Shown here piece by piece: positions 1 through 5,690 of a stretch of 6,532 nucleotides of DNA (within the stretch, counting starts at the first letter, position 1; each line of letters begins with the position of its first letter). Under the pieces are notes generated by a model. It saw nothing but the letters and a program-made list of their open reading frames with translations, was not told the origin of the DNA and searched no databases. The DNA is from Gammaproteobacteria bacterium (GTDB lineage Bacteria; Pseudomonadota; Gammaproteobacteria; Steroidobacterales; Woeseiaceae): positions 1 to 6,532 of the forward strand of contig JAOUNK010000193.1 of the NCBI GenBank assembly GCA_029881015.1, given 5' to 3'. The position numbers and the translations under genes are program-made.

Positions 1-852
1 ATTTCTGTGCCACACGGCTTCAATATCGGCGGCGCTCGCCAACCCCCTGGTTGCCTGAATTCGCAACATAGCCATGAAACGGCCGAGGTGTTTGTCGTTC
101 ATTCCGGCACATGGGCCTTTCTACTGGGCCCGAACAAAGAGGACGGCGAGGTCGTACTCGGGCCCGGCGATGTAATCTCGATTCCTGTGCACGTGTTTCG
201 CGGCTTCAAGAATGTCGGCGTGGACACCGGCTTTCTATACGCAGTGCTGGGCGGTGACGACCCGGGCCATGTGACATGGGCACCCTACGTATTTGACGAT
301 GCCGCGAAATATGGCCTGGTTCTTCTCGAAGACGGCAGCCTGGTGGACACCACCAAGGGCGAGACTGTTCCAGATGGCAAACGAGCGATGCGCGCAACAA
401 CGGATGAAGATGTCGCGAAACTGCGGAGACTGACTGCGGATGAAATGAGCGGCTGTGTCGTCCGGCATCGGGAACTGAGGGAGAGCGTCGTGTCTGCGTC
501 AGGTACGAACGCCGTAACCGAGACTGCGGTAATAGGACAGGCCAGTCCCCAGGAAAACCTGGGCGCCGGTGCGATAACCTGGTCTCACGGATTCAACGTC
601 AGGTACATCACGTTTGACCCGGGCGCAAAATGTCACGCGCATATCCGCCGCGAGGAAGAAGTTATCTTCGTCCACGCCGGCACACTTACCGTGCATCTCC
701 CGGACCACGAAGTGGACATGGCCCCTGGAGACACGCTGACCGTGCCGAAAGGCATGCAACGCGCTTTTAGCAATCGTAGTGACTCTGTCGCGGAGACGTA
801 TGTCGTCCGCGGCGGCGACAGCCCGGGTGCTGCAGAAATCATTGACGATTGA
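1..852 (+). CDS. Two-domain cupin (bicupin) protein, 5' end outside window
   Basis: The reading frame is open to the window edge. A GTG at 7 could start a 281-residue product, but the true start is probably upstream: domain 2 has about 30 residues before its HGFN segment, while domain 1 has almost none before the matching HGFN. Numbering from the GTG, cupin 1 has motif 1 with H21, H23, E27 and G34, and motif 2 around P60-N69. Cupin 2 has H210, H212, a run of Glu at 216-218 and G225, with motif 2 at P247-N256. In both domains the usual motif 2 histidine is replaced by arginine (R65, R252), leaving at most three classical metal ligands per domain. Bicupins include dioxygenases, decarboxylases, isomerases and non-enzymatic binding proteins, so no reaction can be assigned. 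The TGA stop overlaps a possible TTG start of the next gene, implying co-transcription with the dehydrogenase. Cupin assignment is firm; function is unknown. Confidence 0.85.
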   Translation: MSVPHGFNIGGARQPPGCLNSQHSHETAEVFVVHSGTWAFLLGPNKEDGEVVLGPGDVISIPVHVFRGFKNVGVDTGFLYAVLGGDDPGHVTWAPYVFDDAAKYGLVLLEDGSLVDTTKGETVPDGKRAMRATTDEDVAKLRRLTADEMSGCVVRHRELRESVVSASGTNAVTETAVIGQASPQENLGAGAITWSHGFNVRYITFDPGAKCHAHIRREEEVIFVHAGTLTVHLPDHEVDMAPGDTLTVPKGMQRAFSNRSDSVAETYVVRGGDSPGAAEIIDD

Positions 853-866
853 GTTCAACACCTACC

Positions 867-871
867 GAGGA
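867..871 (+). promoter_or_regulatory. Shine-Dalgarno GAGGA deciding the dehydrogenase start
   Basis: GAGGA lies 7 nt before the in-frame GTG at 879. The upstream in-frame TTG at 849, which overlaps the cupin stop codon, has no comparable site. The protein from 879 begins with an IKVIKSG segment, which fits the usual N-terminus of HpsN-like dehydrogenases, so the GTG is preferred. Confidence 0.55.
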
Positions 872-878
872 CAATGAA

Positions 879-2168
879 GTGATCAAGGTAATCAAGTCAG
901 GCATCGACGCCGATGTCGCTGCCGATATGGACGCAAAGGTCAAAGCTACCGTCGAGGCGACGCTGAAAGACATCGAGACGCGCGGCGACGCTGCTGTGCG
1001 AGAATTGTCCGAGAAATTCGACAACTGGTCTCCGGAGTCCTTTCGACTGAGTGAAGAGGACATCCAGGCAGCCATGTCCCGGCTGCCGGAACACACGATC
1101 GACGATATCAAGTTCGCCCAGGCCCAGATCCGGAAGTTTGCCGAGATACAGAAGGCCGCCCTTCGCGATGTCGAAGAAGAGACGTATCCAGGCGTCTTTC
1201 TCGGACACAAGAACATCCCGGTTAACAGTGTCGGCTGCTACATCCCCGGCGGCAAGTACCCAATGGTCGCCAGCGCACACATGAGCGTGCTGACCGCCAA
1301 GGTCGCCGGTGTGAAACGCATCATCGCGTGTGCGCCGCCATTTGCGGGCGGCCCGCACGACGCAATCGTGACCGCAATGCACCTGGCCGGAGCCGACGAG
1401 ATCTATTGCTTCGGCGGTATCCAGGCAGTCGGCGCAATGGCCCTCGGAACGGAAACGATCGCGCCGGTCGACATGCTGGTCGGACCAGGTAATGCATTTG
1501 TTGCGGAAGCAAAACGGCAGCTCTACGGCCGTGTTGGTATCGACCTCTTTGCAGGCCCGACCGAGACTCTTGTTATCGCCGATGACACATGCGATGGCGA
1601 AATGTGCGCGACCGACCTCCTCGGCCAGGCAGAGCACGGGACCAACTCGCCGGCAATTCTGCTGACAAATTCGCAAAAGATCGTTGACGACACGATCGTA
1701 GAAATCGAGAAGCAACTGCAAACGCTCGCAACGGCCGATATTGCTTCCGTAGCGTGGCGAGACTATGGCCAGATCATTCTATGCGACACAGAACAGGAAA
1801 TGGTCGAAGAAGCGGACCGCATTGCCAGCGAACATGTCCAGGTAATGACCAGGGATCCGAACTACTTCCTGGAAAACATGACCAACTACGGCGCCCTGTT
1901 CCTCGGCCAGGAAACGAATGTGTCTTACGGTGACAAGGTCATCGGCACGAACCACACGTTGCCTACAATGAAGGCAGCCAGGTACACCGGTGGACTGTGG
2001 GTTGGAAAGTTCATCAAGACCTGCACATACCAGCGCGTTTCGCCCGAAGCGACTGCGACTATTGGCGAATACTGTTCACGGCTTTGCGAACTGGAAGGCT
2101 TTGCCGGACACAAGGCACAGGCCGATATTCGCGTCGCCCGCTACAAGGACAAGGAACAGGCGGCCTGA
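879..2168 (+). CDS. HisD-superfamily zinc dehydrogenase, HpsN-like (sulfopropanediol 3-dehydrogenase type)
   Basis: Cytosolic NAD- and zinc-dependent dehydrogenase of the histidinol dehydrogenase superfamily, which oxidises an alcohol to a carboxylate in two steps. The start is taken at GTG 879 (429 residues); an upstream TTG at 849 would give 439. In the 439-residue numbering the key residues are present: zinc ligands Q260, H263 (GQAEH), D362 (YGDK) and H421 (FAGHK), and the catalytic pair E328-H329 (SEHVQV). These line up with E. coli HisD Q259, H262, D360, H419, E326 and H327. The glycine-rich VGCYIPGGKYPM and VDMLVGPGNAFVAEAKRQ blocks are also kept. Segments such as ARYTGGLWVGKF and NMTNYGALFLG are, from memory, more typical of HpsN-like enzymes than of true HisD, and no other his genes are nearby. 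A role in catabolism of a polyol, sulfonate or similar alcohol is therefore more likely than histidine synthesis, but the substrate is inferred. It follows the bicupin gene closely and ends 3 nt from a convergent gene. Confidence 0.9.
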   Translation: MIKVIKSGIDADVAADMDAKVKATVEATLKDIETRGDAAVRELSEKFDNWSPESFRLSEEDIQAAMSRLPEHTIDDIKFAQAQIRKFAEIQKAALRDVEEETYPGVFLGHKNIPVNSVGCYIPGGKYPMVASAHMSVLTAKVAGVKRIIACAPPFAGGPHDAIVTAMHLAGADEIYCFGGIQAVGAMALGTETIAPVDMLVGPGNAFVAEAKRQLYGRVGIDLFAGPTETLVIADDTCDGEMCATDLLGQAEHGTNSPAILLTNSQKIVDDTIVEIEKQLQTLATADIASVAWRDYGQIILCDTEQEMVEEADRIASEHVQVMTRDPNYFLENMTNYGALFLGQETNVSYGDKVIGTNHTLPTMKAARYTGGLWVGKFIKTCTYQRVSPEATATIGEYCSRLCELEGFAGHKAQADIRVARYKDKEQAA

Positions 2169-2171
2169 TAA

Positions 2172-2678
2172 CTAGCCAGGGGTGTCGAATCGTTCCCAGC
2201 CCTGGCCATTGAACGGATCGACACCCAGCTGCTGCATGACGGACGGGAAGTCCACCATGACCCAGTTGTCGACGATCTTGCCGCCGACGACCTTCCAGAA
2301 GTCCATGTAGCGGATCTCGACCCGCTTGCCGGTCGGCGCAATCCCCATGAACTCACCGCTGTGCAGGGCTTCCTGCCGGCCGAATGCGGCACACCACTCG
2401 CCCTGGGTAATGCGCGCTTCATCGATACATACCTTTTCGGAAAACGCCGCCTGAAACGGACGCTGCCAGTTATCCTGGAATTCTTTCAGGCCATTTTTTG
2501 TACCGCAGCCGGCGTTTCCCATCCAGCGAAACGCTTCGCTGAAGAAGCGTCCCATGTTGTCGATGTCGTGATCGTTGAGGCCATCGACCATTGCGTCAAT
2601 CGTCGCGATTGTCTCATCGGTTTTTGACAGGTCATTGCTCGCCGTCAGTGCGGCCTGATCAGGTCTCATTCCTTTCAC
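2172..2678 (-). CDS. SnoaL-like (NTF2-fold) polyketide cyclase family protein, single domain
   Basis: A 168-residue protein with one SnoaL-like domain, about the normal length for the family. The C-terminal half has the typical pattern: GEFMGIAPTGKRVEIRY near 108-124, then KIVDNWVMVDFPSVMQQLG near 134-152. The fold is an alpha+beta barrel acting on small hydrophobic molecules. Characterised members are aldol cyclases such as SnoaL, but most environmental members have no known reaction. It resembles the second domains of its two neighbours, so the three are paralogous. The start is GTG 2678, preceded at 6 nt by GAAGGA and overlapping the TGA of the upstream gene (GTGA). An ATG at 2669 is possible but has AAGGA directly against it with no spacing. 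It is translated as the second gene of a minus-strand operon with the double-domain protein. It faces the dehydrogenase with a 3-nt gap and no clear terminator between them. Confidence 0.85.
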   Translation of the reverse strand: MKGMRPDQAALTASNDLSKTDETIATIDAMVDGLNDHDIDNMGRFFSEAFRWMGNAGCGTKNGLKEFQDNWQRPFQAAFSEKVCIDEARITQGEWCAAFGRQEALHSGEFMGIAPTGKRVEIRYMDFWKVVGGKIVDNWVMVDFPSVMQQLGVDPFNGQGWERFDTPG

Positions 2679-3679
2679 ATCAATTCCTTCATACGAGCGA
2701 AAACGTCAACGCCAACCTGGTTCCAGATGTCGAGAATGTCGATCATGACCCAGTTCTCGCGAATCAGCCCGTTCTCGCAGCGCCAGATATCGAGGCTCGT
2801 CATGTCGATCTCCTGGCCCGCGGGCGAGATGCCCATCCAGCCATCGCCGGTGATCGTTGCTTTCATGCCTGGCCATCCACAGAACAGCACGTAGTCGCCA
2901 TCTGCAAAATAGCAATCGTACCCACCGTTCTGCGTGTCGCAGCTGCGATCAGGCATCGCTTTGAGAAACGGAATCTGGTGCCATTTCCGAAAACCGGAGA
3001 TCCGTCTGTTAGAGCCGATCCCTGCAGGACCATACCAGTTCATTTTCGGATGCCAGAATCGCTCGAGCTGCATAGCCTGAGCACCGCCTTCGGCGAACCT
3101 GCCCAGGCCCTCGACCATGGCATTCACGAGATTCATGCTCTTTTCAGAACGCGCCGCGTCACTCTGACCTGCCAGGATGCCGTCATTCGTCGCGGGACCC
3201 GGTGCATTCATTTCCACCCCAAGGCCAGGTGCCATCGGCCATGCACCTGCCTGCATCATGAGTGCGGGAATGTCCCACAGAAGTTTGGCCTCGACGATCT
3301 TCCCTTTGTCGAACCGGAAGAACTCGATGTACCGCATTGTGACAAGCTGCCCGGTTGCTGGAATATCGAGCCATGGCTTCTCAAAAACTCCGACGTAGTA
3401 TCCGCCGCAACCAATCCACTCCTCATCGCGGTCGACGGCGCCGGCAACGATGTAGTCGCGGCGCTCCAGGTCTGGAATCGCGTGGAGCAGGGGCCCATAG
3501 CCCGACTCAAGCAGGCCTTTGGCGCCCTCGACGTCACCGATCGGGAATGGCAGCCGTACGTTGCAATTGGCGCTGCAGAGCGCGTCCAGCGCGGCTGGCA
3601 ACTCATTCGGGTCACAGTCGTACAAGGCTTTCCGGTACGCTGCAAATCGGGCCTTGGAATCTGAGATGGTCTTGTTCAT
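2675..3679 (-). CDS. Tandem SnoaL-like double-domain protein
   Basis: The chosen start at ATG 3679 gives 334 residues. An in-frame extension to 3745 would run across the divergent promoter into the opposite gene and is rejected. There are two SnoaL/NTF2-like domains. Domain 1 spans about 9-150 and includes WLDIPATGQLVTMRY and an FFRFDKGKIVEA strand. A linker with PGPATNDGIL lies near 160-169. Domain 2 spans about 178-334 and includes MNWYGPAGIG (213-222) and ENWVMIDILDIWNQVGVDV (308-326). The architecture is the same as the plus-strand protein encoded at 3735-4759, including the PGPxTNDG linker, so the two are divergently transcribed paralogues. No good Shine-Dalgarno precedes the ATG. The stop overlaps the GTG of the single-domain gene, forming a two-gene operon. 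The reaction is unknown: the family covers cyclases, dehydratases and binding proteins. Two fused domains may form an internal pseudo-dimer, since SnoaL-like proteins usually oligomerise (inference). Confidence 0.85.
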   Translation of the reverse strand: MNKTISDSKARFAAYRKALYDCDPNELPAALDALCSANCNVRLPFPIGDVEGAKGLLESGYGPLLHAIPDLERRDYIVAGAVDRDEEWIGCGGYYVGVFEKPWLDIPATGQLVTMRYIEFFRFDKGKIVEAKLLWDIPALMMQAGAWPMAPGLGVEMNAPGPATNDGILAGQSDAARSEKSMNLVNAMVEGLGRFAEGGAQAMQLERFWHPKMNWYGPAGIGSNRRISGFRKWHQIPFLKAMPDRSCDTQNGGYDCYFADGDYVLFCGWPGMKATITGDGWMGISPAGQEIDMTSLDIWRCENGLIRENWVMIDILDIWNQVGVDVFARMKELM

Positions 3680-3734
3680 GGGGTTGTGAATATATATTGC
3701 ATTCGAAGTCGGTTCCAATACTATGTGACGGATA
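3680..3734. promoter_or_regulatory. Divergent promoter region between the two double-domain SnoaL genes
   Basis: This is the only intergenic space that must drive two divergent operons. Plus-strand candidate: -35 TTGCAT (3697-3702), 16-nt spacer, -10 TACTAT (3719-3724). Minus-strand candidate: -35 TTGGAA (complement of 3713-3718), 18-nt spacer, -10 TATATT (complement of 3689-3694), with TATATA at 16 nt as an alternative. The hexamers only partly match sigma70 consensus. If correct, transcription would begin only a few nucleotides before each ATG, giving very short leaders. This fits the lack of a convincing Shine-Dalgarno on either side. Confidence 0.5.
3702..3718. promoter_or_regulatory. Candidate operator: TTCGAA-N5-TTCCAA imperfect dyad
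   Basis: The 17-bp dyad TTCGAA gtcgg TTCCAA has arms matching at 5 of 6 positions. It sits between the candidate -35 and -10 boxes of the plus promoter and overlaps the -35 of the minus promoter. That is a good place for a single regulator to control both operons. No regulator gene is in the window, so binding is inferred only. Confidence 0.35.
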
Positions 3735-4163
3735 ATGAACACCAATGACCTACAGCAGGCGAAAAAGACGGTACGCGAATTTCATGCCGCGTTTGATGCG
3801 GCGCCGGCATCCGATCTTGCGCAGATTCTTGCAGACCACACCGCCCCCGATTACTTCTGGCGCGGCATGCACCCTTTCCATGAACAGCAAGGTGCGGAGG
3901 CGGTCGTTTCTGCATTCTGGGCACCGCTGAGAAGGTCTTTTACGTCACTGCAACGCCGGGAAGATGTCTTCCTGGCCGGCCGGAATTTCATCGACGAGGG
4001 CGACACCACCTGGGTTGTCGGCATGGGCAATATGATGGGCCTCTTCGACAACGACTGGCTAGGCATTCCTGCGACGCGGAAGATGGCGTTTCTCCGGTAC
4101 GCCGAATTCCATCGTGTCGAAAACTGCAAGGTTCTGAGTCAGCTTTTTTCTGCGATGCACTGA
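3735..4163 (+). CDS. SnoaL-like double-domain protein, N-terminal half (frameshifted)
   Basis: The 142-residue ORF encodes the first NTF2-like domain. WLGIPATRKMAFLRYAEFHRVEN (108-130) matches the WLDIPATGQL...RYIEFFRF region of the divergent paralogue. The match breaks at a run of six T (4144-4149). In this frame the protein ends at TGA 4161, but the -1 frame across the T run reads FCDALSVMHQAGCYP, which aligns with LLWDIPALMMQAGAWP of the paralogue and continues without a break into the next ORF. This is therefore half of one gene of about 342 codons covering 3735-4759. The cause could be a real indel, a homopolymer sequencing error, or recoding. The start is ATG 3735 with only a weak GGA nearby. 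It is the first gene of a plus-strand operon ending in a thioesterase. The reaction is unknown. Confidence 0.7.
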   Translation: MNTNDLQQAKKTVREFHAAFDAAPASDLAQILADHTAPDYFWRGMHPFHEQQGAEAVVSAFWAPLRRSFTSLQRREDVFLAGRNFIDEGDTTWVVGMGNMMGLFDNDWLGIPATRKMAFLRYAEFHRVENCKVLSQLFSAMH

Positions 4164-4165
4164 GT

Positions 4166-4759
4166 GTGATGCACCAGGCAGGTTGCTATCCTCTGCCGCC
4201 CTCGACTGCGGCGGATATTATCCAGCCGGGCCCGCGTACGAACGATGGCGTCATGCTTGAAGCGCAGTCGTCAGTGGAAGGTGAAAAGACGTTGACTCTG
4301 GTCAACAAGATGATTGCCGACCTTAGCGAACTGAATATATCGGGCGAGAGCCATTGCCCTCCCGAGGTGCTGCAAAAGACTTGGCATGACGACATGATCT
4401 GGTATGGCCCGACGGGTATCGGTGCAACTTACACGATTCCGCGATACCAGGAACAACACCAGCATCCGTTCAGGACGCACCTGAAGGACAAGGTTTTCAA
4501 TGGCCATGTGGCCCGGGTAGCGGAAGGAAATTACCTGGGCTTCTTTGGCTGGGCTAATTTGACGAATACGCCAACCGGCGGTTTCCTCGGGCTCCCCGGG
4601 AACGATGTCCGCGCAGACATGCGTGTCGTCGATATCTATCGTCGCGATGGCGACAAACTGGCCGAAAACTGGGTGTTTATTGATCTACTGCACTGGCTGT
4701 CGATGCAGGGGCTTGACGTCCTGCAGCGCTTACGTGAACAACGCGGAATTCCCGATTGA
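4166..4759 (+). CDS. SnoaL-like double-domain protein, C-terminal half (frameshifted)
   Basis: The ORF is 197 codons from GTG 4166 (ATG 4169 follows). Its first residues, MHQAGCYP, correspond to the end of domain 1 in the paralogue. Next comes the linker PGPRTNDGVM (21-30), then a complete second SnoaL-like domain with IWYGPTGIG (78-86), ENWVFIDLL (167-175) and QGLDVLQRLRE (181-191). The domain itself is undamaged, so it could still be made by reinitiation 2 nt after the upstream TGA, although no Shine-Dalgarno is seen. More likely it was translated as one chain with the ORF starting at 3735. Its TGA stop overlaps the TTG start of the thioesterase (ATTGA), implying translational coupling. If the frameshift is real, reduced translation here could also lower thioesterase output (inference). 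Confidence 0.7.
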   Translation: MMHQAGCYPLPPSTAADIIQPGPRTNDGVMLEAQSSVEGEKTLTLVNKMIADLSELNISGESHCPPEVLQKTWHDDMIWYGPTGIGATYTIPRYQEQHQHPFRTHLKDKVFNGHVARVAEGNYLGFFGWANLTNTPTGGFLGLPGNDVRADMRVVDIYRRDGDKLAENWVFIDLLHWLSMQGLDVLQRLREQRGIPD

Positions 4760-5220
4760 GTAGCGCGTTTGAATACACAAGCTCGGTGCGGCCGGAATGG
4801 ATCGACCACAACGGGCATATGAATGTCGCTTACTACGTCGTGGCGTTTGACGAGGCGACCGATGCTGCTTATGAACGCTGGGGTATTGGTCTCGACTATC
4901 CGGGCAGCAGTGGCTGCTCCGTGTTCACACTGGGTATGAACGTCGACTACCGCTGCGAGCTGTTTAGTAACGATACCGTCCGTATCGCGACTGACCTGGT
5001 CGATTGCGACGAAAAGCGCATCCATTACTTCCATCGAATGTACAACGACAAGAGCGGCGATCTCGCTGCGACGAACGAATGCCTGTGCATGAATGTCGAT
5101 TTGCGATCGCGAAAGGCGAGCCCGTTTCCAAGTAGCATTTGTGCAATACTCGAACGCGAAGTAGATCGGGAGCACCAGCCGGAAGGATTGGGACGGATCC
5201 TGCAAATCAGGCGGCGCTAG
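4756..5220 (+). CDS. Hotdog-fold acyl-CoA thioesterase (4HBT / betainyl-CoA thioesterase-like)
   Basis: A 154-residue cytosolic hotdog-fold protein that should hydrolyse an acyl-CoA thioester. The 4HBT active-site loop is near the N-terminus: D17 in WIDHNGHMNVAYY, at the position of the catalytic aspartate of 4-hydroxybenzoyl-CoA thioesterases. The rest of the fold follows: FDEATDAAYERWG helix (31-43), SVFTLGMNVDYRCELF (55-70), then strands around VRIATDLVD and RIHYFHRMYN (89-97). The pattern resembles the thioesterases found with, or fused to, carnitine dehydrogenases (betainyl-CoA thioesterase type); I recall this similarity but cannot test it. The start is TTG 4756, overlapping the previous TGA. 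No ATG occurs before the active-site loop, and the only other candidate is GTG 4786, which has no ribosome site. It is co-transcribed with the frameshifted SnoaL-like gene, so its substrate is probably a product of this locus. Confidence 0.85.
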   Translation: MSSAFEYTSSVRPEWIDHNGHMNVAYYVVAFDEATDAAYERWGIGLDYPGSSGCSVFTLGMNVDYRCELFSNDTVRIATDLVDCDEKRIHYFHRMYNDKSGDLAATNECLCMNVDLRSRKASPFPSSICAILEREVDREHQPEGLGRILQIRRR

Positions 5221-5294
5221 GCTCAGCAGGATGGGCTTTTGGCAGGCGAAGTACCTGTGGTGGGGCATCGCCCTCAGCGGTTCCAGATTGACTC

Positions 5295-5339
5295 GAATCG
5301 CCTTACGGCGATTCTCGCCCCTTCGGGGCGCCTTCGGCG
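5295..5339. repeat. Cluster of three GC-rich hairpins
   Basis: There are three adjoining perfect stem-loops. The first is GAATCGCC-TTAC-GGCGATTC (5295-5314, 8-bp stem). The second is CGCCCC-TTC-GGGGCG (5316-5330, 6-bp stem). The third is CGCC-TTC-GGCG (5329-5339, 4-bp stem), which shares two bases with the second. They begin 75 nt after the thioesterase stop. There is no T-run, so they are not standard intrinsic terminators, but they could slow decay or end transcription with Rho. A REP-like intergenic repeat is another reading. No protein is credible here: the frames crossing it give only low-complexity arginine-rich peptides. Confidence 0.6.
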
Positions 5340-5374
5340 TCTAAAGCGCTGGCGCGTTCTATCGAACAACGTCT

Positions 5375-5425
5375 GCCCCCTTGGGTGGGACACACCTGTA
5401 AACAAAATTGGGCCCACAAGGGGGC
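5375..5425. repeat. 13-bp inverted repeat bordering the receptor remnant
   Basis: The left arm is GCCCCCTTGGGTGGG (5375-5389). The right arm is CCCACAAGGGGGC (5413-5425). They pair over 13 bp with a 2-nt bulge on the left and enclose about 23 nt. The receptor homology begins just after the right arm. The inner sequence, with CCTGTAAACAAAATTGGG, resembles the end of an insertion sequence, but I cannot place it in a family. It may mark the boundary where the receptor gene was cut. Confidence 0.4.
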
Positions 5426-5430
5426 CCTGG

Positions 5431-5673
5431 ACCGACGATTACTTACTGTCGGTCTCGAATGAGCCATACGCTCGTGAGAAAGGCGCCACGCTTGTGATCA
5501 TACGCATGGAAATATTTGGTGGTAATGACGCAACATGGTCCGCATCGGTCTGGGGACGCAATCTCAGTGACAAAGTATTCAGAACCAGCACGAACTTCGA
5601 TGGGATTTTTGGCAACTACTCCAACTGGAGTCAGCCGCGTACGTACGGCGTCACGTTCTCATACGATTTCTAG
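5431..5673 (+). pseudogene. TonB-dependent receptor, C-terminal remnant
   Basis: The last ~80 codons of a TonB-dependent outer-membrane receptor beta-barrel remain. Visible are SNEPYAREKGATLV, a WSASVWGRNLSDKVF strand-turn typical of the penultimate barrel strands, and a C-terminal WSQPRTYGVTFSYDF. The final aromatic residue is expected for insertion of outer-membrane proteins. A complete receptor has roughly 700-900 residues with signal peptide, plug and 22-stranded barrel; none of that precedes this fragment. The same frame continues upstream to 5239 but runs through hairpins and the inverted repeat and shows no barrel features. This is a non-functional relic, cut on its left side near the inverted repeat and followed by transposase debris. 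It may once have imported the substrate of the neighbouring genes (inference). Confidence 0.75.
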
Positions 5674-5690
5674 AACGGACTCGCGGGATA

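Noticed and set aside
897..1721. Long minus-strand ORF of 274 codons opposite the dehydrogenase
   Set aside because: It mirrors the conserved dehydrogenase frame and its translation looks like no known protein.
849..2168. Annotating the dehydrogenase as biosynthetic histidinol dehydrogenase (hisD)
   Set aside because: Catalytic residues cannot separate the two, but the sequence blocks around the C-terminal half and the neighbours (cupin, SnoaL-like, thioesterase) fit a catabolic paralogue better.
2175..2206. GCCAGGG...CCCTGGC stem between the convergent dehydrogenase and SnoaL-like genes as a terminator
   Set aside because: The stem is only 7 bp with an 18-nt loop, lies inside the minus-strand coding end, and has no T-run on either side.
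2591..3664. Long plus-strand ORF of 357 codons opposite the double-domain SnoaL gene
   Set aside because: It is antisense to a clearly homologous gene, its translation shows no recognisable domain, and it has no ribosome site; it is a coding-strand shadow.
5239..5430. Upstream extension of the receptor fragment as a small protein starting at 5239
   Set aside because: The frame crosses three hairpins and an inverted repeat, has arginine-rich low-complexity sequence and shows no signal peptide or barrel feature.
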